Below, piece by piece: positions 34,334 to 45,495 of a stretch of 64,000 bases of DNA. This DNA is from Anaerolineae bacterium (GTDB lineage: Bacteria > Chloroflexota > Anaerolineae > Promineifilales > Promineifilaceae). The DNA lies in contig JADLAX010000026.1 in the NCBI GenBank assembly GCA_020848035.1, positions 62,001-126,000 on the forward strand, in the 5' to 3' direction. Under the pieces are notes generated by a model. That model did no database searches. It worked only from the letters and a program-made list of their open reading frames with translations, and was not told where the DNA came from. Numbering within the stretch: position 1 is the stretch's first letter; every line of letters begins with the position of its first letter. The translations under genes and the position numbers were made by a program.

Positions 34334-37300
34334 TTACAATTCTGGCACGGTCTTCACAATATCCTGTTTTACACTTGGCAGGGTAAAGAAAAATGAGCTC
34401 CCCTTGTGCAACTCACTTTCCACCCAAATCTTCCCTTCATGTGCATCAATAATGCGCTTGACAATGGCCAGGCCAATGCCCGTACCGCCAAAACGACGCC
34501 GCGATGACCCATCGATTTGGTAAAAGCGCTCAAAAATGCGCTGGTGCTTTTCGGCGGGCATACCAATGCCTTCATCCACCACCGACACCAGCACATCCTT
34601 TCCCTGCTCCACCATCGACAGGCGAATGGTGCCACCGTCTGGGCTGAACTTAAACGCATTGCCGATGAGGTTGTCTAACACCTGGTTCATGCGCCCCTTG
34701 TCGATGCGCACGCGCCCTTTCTGCCCAGGCGGAATCGAGCAAACGATAGACAGTCCTTTTTTGTCGGCGACGAGGCGGTGATTGATAACGGCCGTTTGCA
34801 GCAAATTGGCCATCGACATCTCTTCCAACTGCAAATTGCCCGAATCAATGCGCTGTAAGGTAATAATGTCCTCAATGATGCGCGTAATTTCGTCTGTTTT
34901 GTCGGAGACAATCTGCAAATATTCCTGCTGCTCCGAAGTGAGCAGCCCTTTGTCGCCGTCCATCAACAAATCCACATACCCTTTGACAAAGGTCAGCGGC
35001 GTGCGCAGCTCATGCGACACGTTTTGCACCAACTCATCTTTCAGCCGGTCGCTTTCCTTCAGCTCCTCGTACGCTTCGGCCAGCTCAGCCGCCCGCTCTT
35101 CCAGCTCTTCAAAGAGGCGGGCGTTGGCAATAGCCACACTTACCTGCGCGGCAGCAATGGTCATCAGCTGCGTGTCTGAATCGGTAAAAGCAAACGGCCG
35201 ATCGCTGTCAATGGTCAACGTACCCACCGGCTGGTCGCGCACAATAAGCGGCACCACCAACAAACTGCGCACTCGCTCATCAAAAAAGAGGAAGTCAGGG
35301 TCAGAGTACGAATCGCGGATGTACACCAACTCGGCATTTTGCACCACCACACCAGAGATACTTTCGCTCAGATGCATCTTGGCGCTCATAAACTCGGGGT
35401 TGATGCCCACGGCCGCTTTTACCATCAACCCTTCGCCATCATCGGTCAACATGGTGATCGTGCTGGCGCGGGCATTCAGCAAGCCCTGCAAGATTTGCAC
35501 CGTGGTTTGCAACACCGATTGCAGCTTCAAGTTGCCTGTCACCTGCTTGGCCATATCCACCAGGGCAGACATATCGCGCAGGCGGCGCTGCGATTCAGCA
35601 AAAGAACTGGCATTACGAATGGCAACGGCCGCTTGCTCCGCCAGCAAGTTCAGCAGCAGCAGTTCATCTTCGGTAAAAGAATGTGGATACAAATAGGTGG
35701 CGGTAAACGCGCCAATAATCTTCTCGCCATATTTCAGCGGGAACCCAGCAATGGCATAAATGCCCCAGCTGTTGGCGGTTTCACTCTGGTAAAAGGGGTG
35801 ATTGGGCGCATCATTAATGACGATGGGACGCCCTTCCTGCACGACGGTGGCGGTGAGGCCTGTCCCAGCCGGACGAAGTTTGGGCACGGCGGCGGTGCGA
35901 CGGCCGTCGCGCCACAGCGCCGACCCTTTGGAAAAGGTTTGCGTTTCTGAATCGTACAAAAAGATGTGCAGATTGGACGCAGGGATCAGCTTCAAAGCCG
36001 ATTCCGTGATCGTATCCAGCACCACGTTCAGCTTCAATGGCTCGTTGAGCCGCAAAACGATGTCGTGGAAAGTAGACAGTTCATCAATGCGGCGCTGTGC
36101 CTGGCTATACAGATGCGCATGTTCAATAGCCACCGCTGCCTGACCGGCCAGATTTTGCGCCAGACGCAGCTGCCCCTGGGTGTACTGCTTCGCTTCGGCC
36201 AAATCGCCCAGCGCCAGCAGGCCAAGCACTTTGTTGCGGCGCACCAATGGCACCAAAATGACCGATTGCAGCCCGGCGGCTTGCAGCATGTCCTGGCCAT
36301 CGTCATTGCCGGTGGGGTCACTGCGCAAATTTTCGATCTGGTGCGTCTCAAACACACGCTGCACCACGCTGTAGGAAGCCAGGTTTTTAATGCTGCCCAG
36401 CCCCACCAGCCGTTCATCTTCTTCCGGGGCCATCTGTTTGATGTACGCCTGGTTTTTATGGGCGGCCGGATAAAGGCTCTGAAAATCCTGATCCCACACA
36501 AAAATGGTGCAGCTGTCCACCTGCAAGGCGCGCACCATCTCCGACACAACCGTTTGCAGCACAAAATCCTGGTCCAGGTTGGCCGTCATGGTGGCACTGG
36601 CCTGGTACAGGGTGCTGAGTTCAGCCAGCTGCTGCTCGGTTTGCTGGAACAGCATGGCATTTTGGATGGCTACGGAAGCGTGGGCCGCCAGGGTCGAAGC
36701 CAGCCACTCAACCCGCTGATCAAAAGCGCTGGCAATCTGGCTGTCGAAAATGAGGATGCCCAGCAAAACGCCGCCAGCCGACAGGGGGACCCCCATCCAG
36801 GAGCGGGTGTTTTCGGTGTGAGGGACGGGCTGCCAGCGGGCATCGGCGCGAACGTCGTCGATGCGGATGAGTTCTGCCCGGCTGATGATATTTTGCAGAA
36901 GGGGATGGCCACGCCAGACCAATTCGGCTTCTTCCAGGGTGAGTACCACTGGCCGATCGTAAAAATCGCGGCTGGCTACCAGCTTCAATTCGCCGTCGGT
37001 GAGCAGGAAAGCGAAGGCATTGTTGTAGGAGACGACATTACCCAGGGCCAGCAGGAGGTGGTTGACCACAGATTCGGCCTGCAGCGAGGTGCTGATGACC
37101 GCGATGGCCTGGCGCAGGGCAACGGCCGTCTGATAATCATGGGCGCCCCGGTCCACCAACTCACGGGTTTGGGTGAACAACCGGGCATTTTTAATGATGA
37201 CCGTGACGTGGGCAGCAACGGCCGTTAACGTCTGGAAATCGGCCGCATCAAAGGCATGAGGCACGTCGCTTTGAATCGAAATAGCGCCCAGCACCTCGCC

Positions 37301-38383
37301 GTGCAGCCGCATCGGCACACAAATGATCGATTGCGGCTGGCCGTCGCCATTGATGCCCGGTACCGGCTTTTCATCTTGCGGCCAGTTGTCGGTGGCAAAG
37401 GGCACGTTGTTGTTGATAACCCAGGCCACCAGGCTATCTTTGTCGCTCAGGGGAATGGGCTGCCGGGTAATACGCTGGCGGTTTTCCAGCACACAGGGGA
37501 ATTCGATCATATCTTCGCTGGCGTCTACCAGGGCAATGTAGCAGGTGGGCGGTGAAAAAATATGGAGCAGCTGGTCGTGAATTTCTTGCATCGTTTGCTG
37601 CAGGGGTTTCAGCACCCGCACCGATTCGGTAACGTGGTAGATGGTTTCCAGCTGGTGCGCCCGCTGCCATGCCTGCTGTGCCAGCTGCCGGTAGCTCAGC
37701 GCCACACCAATGTAACCAGCCAGGAGAGAGAAGACGGCCGTTTCCCAGCGCACCACCTCTACCGATTCACCCATTACCTGCAAAATGGCGCAGGTGTGGC
37801 GCTGCCCGGTCCTGATGGGCAAAATGAGCTGGCGCGCCTGTGGCAGCAGCTTCATTTCCGTGGCACGGCGTAAGTGGCTGTCGGCATCTACCGGCAGCCA
37901 GCCTTCGGCCGGGCCAAAACAGCTATGCAGGATCAGCTTCTGGCTGCCATTTTCACACAAGACCAGCCGCGCCTGGCAGCCCGGAAAGGCGTCGGGAAAC
38001 GCCGCCGCAATGCGCCCGGTGATCACGTCAAACTGCTGCTGATCAATAATTGCCTGGCTCACCTGCGCCAGCAGCCCTTGTTGGGCAGCGGACAGCGAAT
38101 GCTGCTGCTGGAGAAACGGCGAAATCGCCAGTAAAGAAGCCAGCAGCGCCGCCAGATCAGGATTTGTGGGCGTTGGGGCAAATTGCAGGGCAAAGCCGGT
38201 TTGTGCTACCAACCAGCTGTTTGGCAGATTTTCGGCCGTCGGCACCAGCAGCACCGATTCGGCCGCCAGATGCTGGGTAGCAAAGGGATGTAACAGAGAG
38301 TGAAGAGCGTCCCAGGAAGTGGCTCTCTGTAGATTTTGTTGCAGGACATTAAGGGCTTGAAGCTGATCGTTACTGTGGGGCAT
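34334..38383 (-). CDS. Cytoplasmic multi-GAF sensor histidine kinase
   Basis: A 1349-residue protein with no membrane segment. About six GAF or GAF-like domains fill residues 1-1120 (roughly 20-230, 250-410, 430-590, 605-780, 790-950 and 960-1115). A short coiled coil follows, then the HisKA helix with SHELRTPLTFVKGY near 1140, and a HATPase domain with DNLIGNAFKFSPDGG, DEGIGMP and GGTGIGLAIVKRI. It would autophosphorylate on His and pass phosphate to an unknown response regulator, which is not in this window. The string of GAF domains points to several small ligands or to a long signalling stalk. Its promoter region is the 326-bp gap to secA. Confidence 0.9.
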   Translation of the reverse strand: MPHSNDQLQALNVLQQNLQRATSWDALHSLLHPFATQHLAAESVLLVPTAENLPNSWLVAQTGFALQFAPTPTNPDLAALLASLLAISPFLQQQHSLSAAQQGLLAQVSQAIIDQQQFDVITGRIAAAFPDAFPGCQARLVLCENGSQKLILHSCFGPAEGWLPVDADSHLRRATEMKLLPQARQLILPIRTGQRHTCAILQVMGESVEVVRWETAVFSLLAGYIGVALSYRQLAQQAWQRAHQLETIYHVTESVRVLKPLQQTMQEIHDQLLHIFSPPTCYIALVDASEDMIEFPCVLENRQRITRQPIPLSDKDSLVAWVINNNVPFATDNWPQDEKPVPGINGDGQPQSIICVPMRLHGEVLGAISIQSDVPHAFDAADFQTLTAVAAHVTVIIKNARLFTQTRELVDRGAHDYQTAVALRQAIAVISTSLQAESVVNHLLLALGNVVSYNNAFAFLLTDGELKLVASRDFYDRPVVLTLEEAELVWRGHPLLQNIISRAELIRIDDVRADARWQPVPHTENTRSWMGVPLSAGGVLLGILIFDSQIASAFDQRVEWLASTLAAHASVAIQNAMLFQQTEQQLAELSTLYQASATMTANLDQDFVLQTVVSEMVRALQVDSCTIFVWDQDFQSLYPAAHKNQAYIKQMAPEEDERLVGLGSIKNLASYSVVQRVFETHQIENLRSDPTGNDDGQDMLQAAGLQSVILVPLVRRNKVLGLLALGDLAEAKQYTQGQLRLAQNLAGQAAVAIEHAHLYSQAQRRIDELSTFHDIVLRLNEPLKLNVVLDTITESALKLIPASNLHIFLYDSETQTFSKGSALWRDGRRTAAVPKLRPAGTGLTATVVQEGRPIVINDAPNHPFYQSETANSWGIYAIAGFPLKYGEKIIGAFTATYLYPHSFTEDELLLLNLLAEQAAVAIRNASSFAESQRRLRDMSALVDMAKQVTGNLKLQSVLQTTVQILQGLLNARASTITMLTDDGEGLMVKAAVGINPEFMSAKMHLSESISGVVVQNAELVYIRDSYSDPDFLFFDERVRSLLVVPLIVRDQPVGTLTIDSDRPFAFTDSDTQLMTIAAAQVSVAIANARLFEELEERAAELAEAYEELKESDRLKDELVQNVSHELRTPLTFVKGYVDLLMDGDKGLLTSEQQEYLQIVSDKTDEITRIIEDIITLQRIDSGNLQLEEMSMANLLQTAVINHRLVADKKGLSIVCSIPPGQKGRVRIDKGRMNQVLDNLIGNAFKFSPDGGTIRLSMVEQGKDVLVSVVDEGIGMPAEKHQRIFERFYQIDGSSRRRFGGTGIGLAIVKRIIDAHEGKIWVESELHKGSSFFFTLPSVKQDIVKTVPEL

Positions 38384-38709
38384 AGGCCAATCAGTCTAAA
38401 ATCTCAGGTAAGTTTAGATAAATTGTGGTGTTTCGGGCACATCGAGACAGCCAAAAAAGTGTGCCCGCAAACACCACAACATGTAACCATGTTTTAGAAA
38501 AGTCGTCAATTATCCACGGTGAAAGAGACGTAAAAAGTTATCAAACGAACGTACTGTCGCATGAATCTCTGTATTTCCGTCTAACGAGTAGTGCGCCCAG
38601 AAAGTTCGCCGCAGTTAATAATGATGGCGCAACAGCTAACCAGTCCAGCGAACTTGACATAACAACGCCAGGTTTGCGCCGGACTGTACAGGCGCCAACA
38701 GTGGAGCCT
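38384..38709. other. Intergenic region between secA and the GAF kinase
   Basis: No gene supported. It includes an inverted repeat at 38423-38479 and several shorter stem-forming stretches (for example AGTTCGC near 38601 with GCGAACT near 38649). It has no ACGGCCGT palindrome. It must hold the end of the secA transcript and perhaps the kinase promoter. A structured RNA is possible, but I recognise no family. Confidence 0.4.
38423..38479. repeat. Long inverted repeat downstream of secA
   Basis: TTGTGGTGTTTCGGGCACA and TGTGCCCGCAAACACCACAA pair over 18-19 positions with one bulge around an 18-base loop. No T-run follows in the secA direction. It may be a regulatory hairpin ahead of the kinase gene, which starts 40 bases further. 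Confidence 0.65.
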
Positions 38710-41700
38710 CTAACGACGACGTTTTTTACCTGAAGACGTGGGGGTGCCAGACGGCCGTCCGTTAGCGCTGGTGCTCGTGCTGGGCGATGCGGCCGTATCT
38801 TCCTTCATGTGGCAGTGCTTGTACTTCTTGCCGCTGCCGCATGGGCACGGATCGTTGCGCCCCACTTTGGGCATATCGCGCCGCAGCTCAACACCTTTCC
38901 CTTTTTCTCGTTTAACCACCTGGTAACCGGCATCGCGCGCCTGGGTCTGGTAAGCCGTCTCCGCCTCCTGCTGCTGCACAAAGGCGCGGTGCTGCTCCAC
39001 CTGGAAGAAGAAGCGCTCCACAATATTTTGCTCGATGTTGTTGCGCATGTCGTTAAACATTTGCGCCGAGCGGATTTTGTACTGCACTTTGGGATCACGC
39101 TGCCCCACGGCTTCCAGGCCAATTTCACGGCGCAAATCGTCAGCGGCCGTCAGGTAGTCACGCCATTCGCGGTCAATTGCGTTCAGCAGGAGCAGCCGCT
39201 GAAAATTGCGGTACTCCTCTTCACCAATCTGGTTGCGCCATTTTTCTTGCTGCTTGCTAACGTATGCCTTCAAAGCCACTTCCAGCTGATCACCGTCCAG
39301 GGCCGAGAGCGTTTCCAGCAGCAAGTTGCGCAGAGCCGCATTGGCCTGGCTGGAAAAACGAGTTTGGCGGTATTCGGCCGTTTTTACCGACAGGTTATCC
39401 ACCGAGAACTGGCCAAACGCCTGGTTCAGCTGCTCTTCCGACTCGTTCCAGATGCGCTCACGATCGGCCGTTGGCATCTCTACATGATCCGCCACAAACT
39501 CATCGTAGAAGCTTTGTACCCGGGCCACATACTCACGGCGAATGTTTTCCTTGGCCTGAAGCTGCCCAGACTTACGCGAAGCCAGGCTGCCCAGGTTCGG
39601 AATGGGGGGCAGCAGGGGCAGGAAACGGCCCATTGCCCGCAGCAGCTGGTAAATATTCGCTCCGTTTTCCTCGTTTTCGTACACCAAAACCATCAGCCGC
39701 TCAATCAACTTGTCACGCGAGAAGGCGGCGGCCTCTGTTTTGTCGAGCGTGATAATCTCGGGCAGCAAGCCGCGCAATCGGGCAGCTATTGCATTAAAGT
39801 TAATTGTCTCGGTAGCATCGGTGGTAAATTCGTCCACCACACGTTCAATTTCACCACGCACGTAGGCCACGTAATTTTCAACGTAGTTATCGACGATTTG
39901 GGCAACGGCCGTTGCAAAAGCATCGTCAATACGCTTGTCGTAATCCACCCCTTCTCCCAGCAAAATAGCCCGCCGCTCGTTATAGGTGGCCATACGCTGC
40001 CGGTTCATCACGTCGTCGTATTCCACGATGTTCTTGCGGATGTCGAAGTTGTACCCTTCCACCCGCTCCTGAGCGCTTTCGATCATCCGGTCCAATACGC
40101 CAAACTCCAGCGGCATGTCATCGGGAATATTGGCCAGCAGCCCCTTAGACATCCAGCTCTTCAGCCGCTCGCCGCCAAATCGGCGCATCAAATCATCTTC
40201 CAGGGAGAGGAAAAAGCGGGAGGAGCCAGGATCGCCCTGGCGCGCGGCACGCCCGCGCAGCTGGTTGTCGATGCGGCGAGATTCGTGCCGCTCTGACCCA
40301 ATAACGTGCAGACCACCCAGCTCCCACACTTCGCGGCGCTCTCGCTCCGTTTGCTTTTGCAGATCGTCAATCTTTTGGATCCACTTCTCGGAAATGCCGG
40401 GCACAGTCTGCACCACTTTGGCCGCTTCCGCCTTGTCGTTGCCCAGCACGGCGCGAATCAGCGCAGCGCGGGCGTTATAATGTTTCTCAAACAGGATTTC
40501 CGCCAGGAATTGGGCCAGCAGGCCGTTATCGCCCTGAACGCGCTGGTAACCCATGTACATGTCGCGCAGCCGGATGGCTTCTTCAACCAGGGCCACATCC
40601 TTATCCATATCTTCCAGGTATTCACGTGCTTCACCCAGGCTGCCGCTGGTGACCAGGCGCAGCGCCTGGCGAATTTCGTTGTAGCCCAGATCATAGCTTT
40701 CACCCAACACGCGGGTGAGGTAACCCATGACCTGCACCTCTTCGATTTCAACCAGGGCTTCATCCAGCCGAGCTTTTTCGGCAACGATCCACGGCAGCAG
40801 GTCGGCATCAAGCTTGCTGTTGCGGCTGATAATCTCTTTGGCCGCCTCTTCCCCTTCTTCGAGGTGTTTGAAGATGAGCTGGGTGAGTAACGGCCGTTTA
40901 AACATCTCTCGTTCTAACAGTTCAGCCGACAGACCTTCCGGGTTACCACCCAACAAAATGTCGGTACCACGACCAGCCATGTTGGTTGAGATGGTCACCG
41001 CCCCCTTGCGCCCCGCCTGGGCCACAATTAGCGCTTCCGACTGGTGAATTTTCGCGTTCAACACCGTGTGCGGAATCTTGGCCTCGCTAAGCAGCCGGTC
41101 AATTGTTTCCGAATGTTCAACGGAGGTGGTACCCACCAAAACCGGCCGTCCTGTAGCCACCACCCGCTTCACCTCACGAATGATAGCCTGATCCTTGGCC
41201 CCTTCATTGCCGTAAATCTGGTCGGCGTGGTCCAAACGCTTGTAAAAGCGCGGTTTGTTGGTCGTCGGGTCTACGTAAACCACCTGTTCCGCGTTTTCAA
41301 CCTTCTCTTTTTTCTCCACCAGCCCCAGCACATTGTTGTCCACGATGTACTGCACGTTGGTGGGCAGCGGCGTTACGCCCAGCTCGTAAATCTTATCAAA
41401 CTCCTCGGCGTCGGTGAGGGCGGTACCAGTCATACCGGCCAGCTTCTCAAAGAGGCGGAAGTAATTTTGTAGGGTGATAGTGGCCACCGTCACCGTTTCC
41501 CGCTTAATCTGCACCCCTTCTTTGGCTTCGATCGCCTCGTGTAAGCCTTCGGAGTAGCGCCGACCGGCCATCAGACGGCCGGTAAAGTCATCCACGATGA
41601 TGACTTCGCCGTTTTGCACCACGTACTGCACATCACGTTTGTAGAGGTACTGCGCCTTCAGGGCGTTATCCAGGTAATAGGTGAGGTGATAAAAGCGGGG

Positions 41701-42663
41701 ATCGTAAAGGCTGTCCCCTGCGTCGGGATCGAGTTCCGGGATGCGCTGTTCAATTTCAGCAATACCGATCTCGGTCAGGCTGATGGAGCGGCTCTTTTCG
41801 TCCAGATCGTAGTGGCCGTTGGGTTCTTCCTCTTCTTCGGCCGTATTGCGCTTTAGACGGCGTACATACTCGGCGAAGCGGCTGTATTCCTTGCCCGAAC
41901 GGTCCGCCGGGCCGGAAATGATGAGCGGCGTCCGCGCTTCATCGATCAGCACGTTGTCAACTTCGTCAATGATGGCGTAGATAAGATCGCGCTGCACCAG
42001 CTTTTCACGGTTGGTGGCCATGTTGTCTCGCAGGTAATCAAAGCCAAATTCGCTGCTGATGCCGTAGGTGATGTCCGCCAGGTAAGCCTGTTTGCGCGTG
42101 CTGGGCCGCCAATGGACCAGGCGCTCATCTTCCAGCTCCGCACCGGGATTCACGTAGTCGGGGTCGTACAGGGCCGAAAACTTTTGCGGGCCAATACAGC
42201 CAACGGTCAGGCCCAGGGTGTGGAAGATTTTACCCATCCAGCCACCGTCGCGGCGGGCCAGGTATTCGTTCACCGTCACCAGGTGAACGCCCTGGCCGGT
42301 CAGCGCGTTCAGAAAAAGCGGCAGCGTACCGACCAGCGTCTTACCTTCACCCGTTCGCATTTCGACGACATCACCACGGTGCAGCAGGATGCCGCCCATG
42401 ATTTGCACATCGTAATGGCGCAGGCCGGTGGAACGCACCGACGCTTCACGCACCAGGGCAAAAGCCTCGGGCAGCAGTTCCTCCAGGGATTCGCCGTTGG
42501 CATAGCGCTCTTTGAGTTCGGCCGTTTTTGCCCGCATCTCATCGCCAGACATCTGCTGCAGGGCTGGCTCCAAAGCGGCCACTTGCTGCACGATAGGTTT
42601 TAGATTTTCAATGATCTTTTGGTTGGGATCACCCATTATTTTGGATACAAGTTTTTTAAACAT
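38710..42663 (-). CDS. secA: Preprotein translocase ATPase SecA, enlarged
   Basis: SecA drives export of unfolded proteins through SecYEG. Walker A GEGKT is at 105-109, followed by the [13 protein letters not shown] and [15 protein letters not shown] blocks. The second half has [12 protein letters not shown] near 569 and [21 protein letters not shown] near 784. The C-terminal zinc motif [12 protein letters not shown] is kept before a Ser/Thr/Lys tail. At 1317 residues it is far longer than the usual 840-950. The largest extra part is a roughly 200-residue helical insertion between GGNPE and LHVIG, a gap of only 40-60 residues in the common type. The ATG at 42663 (MFKKL) is the normal start. 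It follows prs by 118 bases. Confidence 0.93.
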   Translation of the reverse strand: MFKKLVSKIMGDPNQKIIENLKPIVQQVAALEPALQQMSGDEMRAKTAELKERYANGESLEELLPEAFALVREASVRSTGLRHYDVQIMGGILLHRGDVVEMRTGEGKTLVGTLPLFLNALTGQGVHLVTVNEYLARRDGGWMGKIFHTLGLTVGCIGPQKFSALYDPDYVNPGAELEDERLVHWRPSTRKQAYLADITYGISSEFGFDYLRDNMATNREKLVQRDLIYAIIDEVDNVLIDEARTPLIISGPADRSGKEYSRFAEYVRRLKRNTAEEEEEPNGHYDLDEKSRSISLTEIGIAEIEQRIPELDPDAGDSLYDPRFYHLTYYLDNALKAQYLYKRDVQYVVQNGEVIIVDDFTGRLMAGRRYSEGLHEAIEAKEGVQIKRETVTVATITLQNYFRLFEKLAGMTGTALTDAEEFDKIYELGVTPLPTNVQYIVDNNVLGLVEKKEKVENAEQVVYVDPTTNKPRFYKRLDHADQIYGNEGAKDQAIIREVKRVVATGRPVLVGTTSVEHSETIDRLLSEAKIPHTVLNAKIHQSEALIVAQAGRKGAVTISTNMAGRGTDILLGGNPEGLSAELLEREMFKRPLLTQLIFKHLEEGEEAAKEIISRNSKLDADLLPWIVAEKARLDEALVEIEEVQVMGYLTRVLGESYDLGYNEIRQALRLVTSGSLGEAREYLEDMDKDVALVEEAIRLRDMYMGYQRVQGDNGLLAQFLAEILFEKHYNARAALIRAVLGNDKAEAAKVVQTVPGISEKWIQKIDDLQKQTERERREVWELGGLHVIGSERHESRRIDNQLRGRAARQGDPGSSRFFLSLEDDLMRRFGGERLKSWMSKGLLANIPDDMPLEFGVLDRMIESAQERVEGYNFDIRKNIVEYDDVMNRQRMATYNERRAILLGEGVDYDKRIDDAFATAVAQIVDNYVENYVAYVRGEIERVVDEFTTDATETINFNAIAARLRGLLPEIITLDKTEAAAFSRDKLIERLMVLVYENEENGANIYQLLRAMGRFLPLLPPIPNLGSLASRKSGQLQAKENIRREYVARVQSFYDEFVADHVEMPTADRERIWNESEEQLNQAFGQFSVDNLSVKTAEYRQTRFSSQANAALRNLLLETLSALDGDQLEVALKAYVSKQQEKWRNQIGEEEYRNFQRLLLLNAIDREWRDYLTAADDLRREIGLEAVGQRDPKVQYKIRSAQMFNDMRNNIEQNIVERFFFQVEQHRAFVQQQEAETAYQTQARDAGYQVVKREKGKGVELRRDMPKVGRNDPCPCGSGKKYKHCHMKEDTAASPSTSTSANGRPSGTPTSSGKKRRR

Positions 42664-42781
42664 ACGCCCACTTCTTATCGAAAGAGTTATAGTCAAACAA
42701 AAGAGAGGTAGTGTACCAGGGCTGCCTTAATTTTTTGTTAGAAGGGGGAACGGCCGTATCCGCCATACCCCTCGCCACACA

Positions 42782-43729
42782 CTACTCGTTAAACAACTCA
42801 CCCACGCTGCGCCCCTCATGCGAACGCAGAATCACTTCACCCAACAAACCAGCCACCGACAAAACCGTGATGTTCGGCAGCATTTTTTCTGATGGAATGG
42901 GAATGGTGTCCGTGGTCACAATCTCCTTAATTGGCAGCTGACTCAGCCGCTCGCTGGCCGGGCCAGACATGACCGGATGGGTAAAGGCCACATACACATC
43001 CTTCGCGCCATTGGCTTTCACCAGATCAACAGCTTGCTGAATTGATCCGGCCGTATCCACCAGATCGTCCACAATGATCACATCTTTGCCATCCACCGAG
43101 CCAATTAAAGACAGCGCTTCCCGATCATTGCGGTTACCGACGCGGCGCTTTTCTACAAACGCCAGGGGCATATCTAGCTCGGCCGCAAAGTTACGGCCAC
43201 GCTTGGCAAAACCCAGGTCCGGCGTTACCACAACGGCATCCAACTTCTTCTCTAGAAAGTAGTCTACCAGCACATGGAAGGCGGTTAAAGAATCGCCGGG
43301 AATTTTGTAAAATCCCTGGATTTGGGCCGCGTGCAAATCAATTGTCATCCAGCGGTCGGCCCCCGCCACCTCGATGAGATCGGCCAACAGGCGGGCCGAG
43401 ATGGGCACGCGGGGCTGATCTTTTTTGTCGCTTTGCGAATACGCCATGTACGGCACCACCACCGTAATTCTGCCTGCGGAATCGCGCTTAAGGCAGTCGA
43501 TGGCAATGAGCGTTTCCATGATATTGCGATGCACCGGCCGGGCATGGCTTTGAATAAGATACACATCCTGGCCACGCACGCTGCCATGCAGCCTTACAAA
43601 CAGGTTCTCGTTGGGGAATTCAATGATGTCCCAACTGCTCAGGGGTATTTTAACGTACTCGGCAATGCGCTGAGCCAGTTCCGGGCAACCCGACCCGGCA
43701 AACAATTTGATATCGCCATAAGCCATCAT
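42782..43729 (-). CDS. prs: Ribose-phosphate pyrophosphokinase
   Basis: A 315-residue enzyme that makes PRPP from ribose 5-phosphate and ATP. It has KLFAGSGCPELA at the N-terminus, the flexible-loop region near VVVPYMAYSQSDKKDQPR, and the PRPP loop VIIVDDLVDTAGS. The length is that of typical class I enzymes. Either of two adjacent ATG codons (43729, 43726) may be used. It lies 15 bases after meaB on the same strand, so an operon B12-subunit, meaB, prs and perhaps secA is likely. Confidence 0.94.
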   Translation of the reverse strand: MMAYGDIKLFAGSGCPELAQRIAEYVKIPLSSWDIIEFPNENLFVRLHGSVRGQDVYLIQSHARPVHRNIMETLIAIDCLKRDSAGRITVVVPYMAYSQSDKKDQPRVPISARLLADLIEVAGADRWMTIDLHAAQIQGFYKIPGDSLTAFHVLVDYFLEKKLDAVVVTPDLGFAKRGRNFAAELDMPLAFVEKRRVGNRNDREALSLIGSVDGKDVIIVDDLVDTAGSIQQAVDLVKANGAKDVYVAFTHPVMSGPASERLSQLPIKEIVTTDTIPIPSEKMLPNITVLSVAGLLGEVILRSHEGRSVGELFNE

Positions 43730-43744
43730 AATGTGATACTTTTT

Positions 43745-44749
43745 CTACCCTTTACGTTTACTTTCAGATTTTTCCAATAATTGATGCACGGCCGTGTACG
43801 GGTCCACTTGGCGCTCGGCAACGGCCGTTAACAACCCATCACGCAGCTCCAATGGCACCGACGCCTGAAACTGGGCCATAAACCGCTGCTGAAGCAGCCC
43901 TTCCACCTCGCGCCAGCTGCGTTCCTTTTCTCGCTTCAGCCAGTCACCACTCTGGCGCAAATGGGCCATGTGCTGAGCCAGCATCTCGGCCAGAGCACCC
44001 ATGCCTTTTTCCTCGGTGGCCACCGTTTCCAGCACTGGAATGTTCCAGGCTGCGCCGTTGGGACTGGTGGTAGCAAGCGAGGAAATACGGCCGCTTTGCC
44101 GCGTTCCCCCCACCGGCCCCAAATGCAGCATCATCTTCAACGAGCGCACCGTGCGATCGGCCCCGGGCCGGTCGGCTTTGTTGACCACCAAAATGTCGGC
44201 AATCTCCAAAATGCCCGCCTTGATCGATTGAATTTCATCGCCCATACCCGGTGCTTCAATGACAATCGTGGTATGGGCGGCATTGGCAATGTCCACCTCC
44301 GCCTGGCCCGCGCCGACTGTTTCCACCAGCACGTAGTCAAAGCCAGCGGCATCCAGCACCTTGATCACCGAGGCGGTGGCCCGCGCCAATCCACCCAGGC
44401 TGCCCCGCGACGCCATGCTGCGAATGTAGACACCCGGATCGCCCGATAAATCACGCATCCGCACCCGGTCGCCCAGCAGCGCCCCGCCGGTAAACGGGCT
44501 GGTTGGGTCCACCGCAATGATGCCTACGCGAACATCCTGCTGGCGCAGCGTTTTGACCAGGGCGTTCACCACCGTGCTTTTGCCCGCGCCGGGTGAACCG
44601 GTCACCCCAACCACATGGGCCTGGCCCGTGTGGGGGTACAGCGCCTGAATCGCCTGCTCAGCGGCCGTCGGGCTGTTTTCTACCTGGGTAATCAGGCGAG
44701 CAATGGCCCGAATCTGCCCCTGGCGCACCTGTTCTAGCAGTTCGTTCAC
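43745..44749 (-). CDS. meaB: Methylmalonyl-CoA mutase-associated GTPase (MeaB/ArgK)
   Basis: A 334-residue G3E GTPase. Walker A is GSPGAGKST (51-59), and [20 protein letters not shown] and the switch block [14 protein letters not shown] are highly conserved, with NKADRPGAD as the guanine motif. It guards and reloads the cobalamin cofactor of methylmalonyl-CoA mutase. It overlaps the B12-binding subunit gene by 4 bases, so the two are made together. Confidence 0.93.
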   Translation of the reverse strand: MNELLEQVRQGQIRAIARLITQVENSPTAAEQAIQALYPHTGQAHVVGVTGSPGAGKSTVVNALVKTLRQQDVRVGIIAVDPTSPFTGGALLGDRVRMRDLSGDPGVYIRSMASRGSLGGLARATASVIKVLDAAGFDYVLVETVGAGQAEVDIANAAHTTIVIEAPGMGDEIQSIKAGILEIADILVVNKADRPGADRTVRSLKMMLHLGPVGGTRQSGRISSLATTSPNGAAWNIPVLETVATEEKGMGALAEMLAQHMAHLRQSGDWLKREKERSWREVEGLLQQRFMAQFQASVPLELRDGLLTAVAERQVDPYTAVHQLLEKSESKRKG

Positions 44750-45168
44750 GCCACATCCCCGGCAGGTGACGCGCCGCCCACCGCATCCCAGATAAAGGCA
44801 ATGATGTCATCCATGCTGGCCCCAGGACCAAAAATGCCGGTGACCCCTAACGCTTTGAGCACCGGCACATCTTCATTGGGAATGATGCCCCCCAGGAAAA
44901 GAGGCACATCGGTCATCTGGTTAGCCGCCAGCAGTTCCACGATGCGCTGGACCAGCGGCATGTGTGCCCCAGACAAAATACTCAAGCCGATGGCGTCGGC
45001 ATCCTCCTGGAGCGCGGCCTCAACCACCATCTCCGGCGTCTGGCGCAGACCGGTATAGATCACTTCCATTCCGGCGTCGCGCAGGGCCCGGGCGACCACT
45101 TTGGCCCCCCGATCGTGCCCATCCAGGCCGGGCTTAGCAATTAAAATACGCGGTTTTGTTTGGTCCAT
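44746..45168 (-). CDS. Cobalamin-binding small subunit of methylmalonyl-CoA mutase
   Basis: A free-standing 140-residue B12-binding domain. The Asp16-x-His18-x-x-Gly21 motif (LDGHDRG) provides the lower-axial His for cobalamin. SILSGAH in the middle and [10 protein letters not shown] near the C-terminus complete the Rossmann-like fold. With a separate catalytic large subunit (not in this window) it interconverts methylmalonyl-CoA and succinyl-CoA. ATG at 45168 is used, since the 56 codons upstream lack family similarity. It is coupled to meaB through an ATGA overlap. Confidence 0.88.
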   Translation of the reverse strand: MDQTKPRILIAKPGLDGHDRGAKVVARALRDAGMEVIYTGLRQTPEMVVEAALQEDADAIGLSILSGAHMPLVQRIVELLAANQMTDVPLFLGGIIPNEDVPVLKALGVTGIFGPGASMDDIIAFIWDAVGGASPAGDVA

Positions 45169-45495
45169 AAGCTGTGCATCTCCCAAGCGTGGGTTGTCGT
45201 GGGTTGTCTTGTAAAAATCCGGGTTGATTATACCGGCAGGGGCATGGTTTTGCGAGTGTATCCGCAGGCCACAACTATCAGGAGAAGGGGCAACGGCCGT
45301 TTCCCACTCCAGCCAAAACGCCGATTCAAACGGCATGAAGGTACCTTTACCACTGACCTGGCTCTATACCCCGCAGCGCCACCAAAACGGATTGGCCCAC
45401 TTTTGGTGAGTTGATTACATAATCTCTCCTTGCAAAACAGGCCGGTTCTCGTCTATACTGTGGCCAGACGTTATGTCATGTCAAGGAGGACACTC
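45169..45495. other. Divergent intergenic region, 327 bp
   Basis: It separates the leftward B12/meaB/prs unit from the rightward SH3b gene. It has one ACGGCCGT (near 45294) and a clear rightward promoter. No gene is supported; the short open frames have no protein-like features. Confidence 0.5.
45430..45459 (+). promoter_or_regulatory. Sigma-70-type promoter of the SH3b protein
   Basis: TTGCAA (45430-45435) and TATACT (45454-45459) with an 18-base spacer. Transcription would start near 45466, leaving a 30-base leader with AAGGAGG at 45484-45490. Confidence 0.6.

Noticed and set aside
38809..40296. A 495-codon plus-strand frame opposite secA
   Set aside because: The SecA motifs on the minus strand are certain; the opposite frame has no protein-like conservation.
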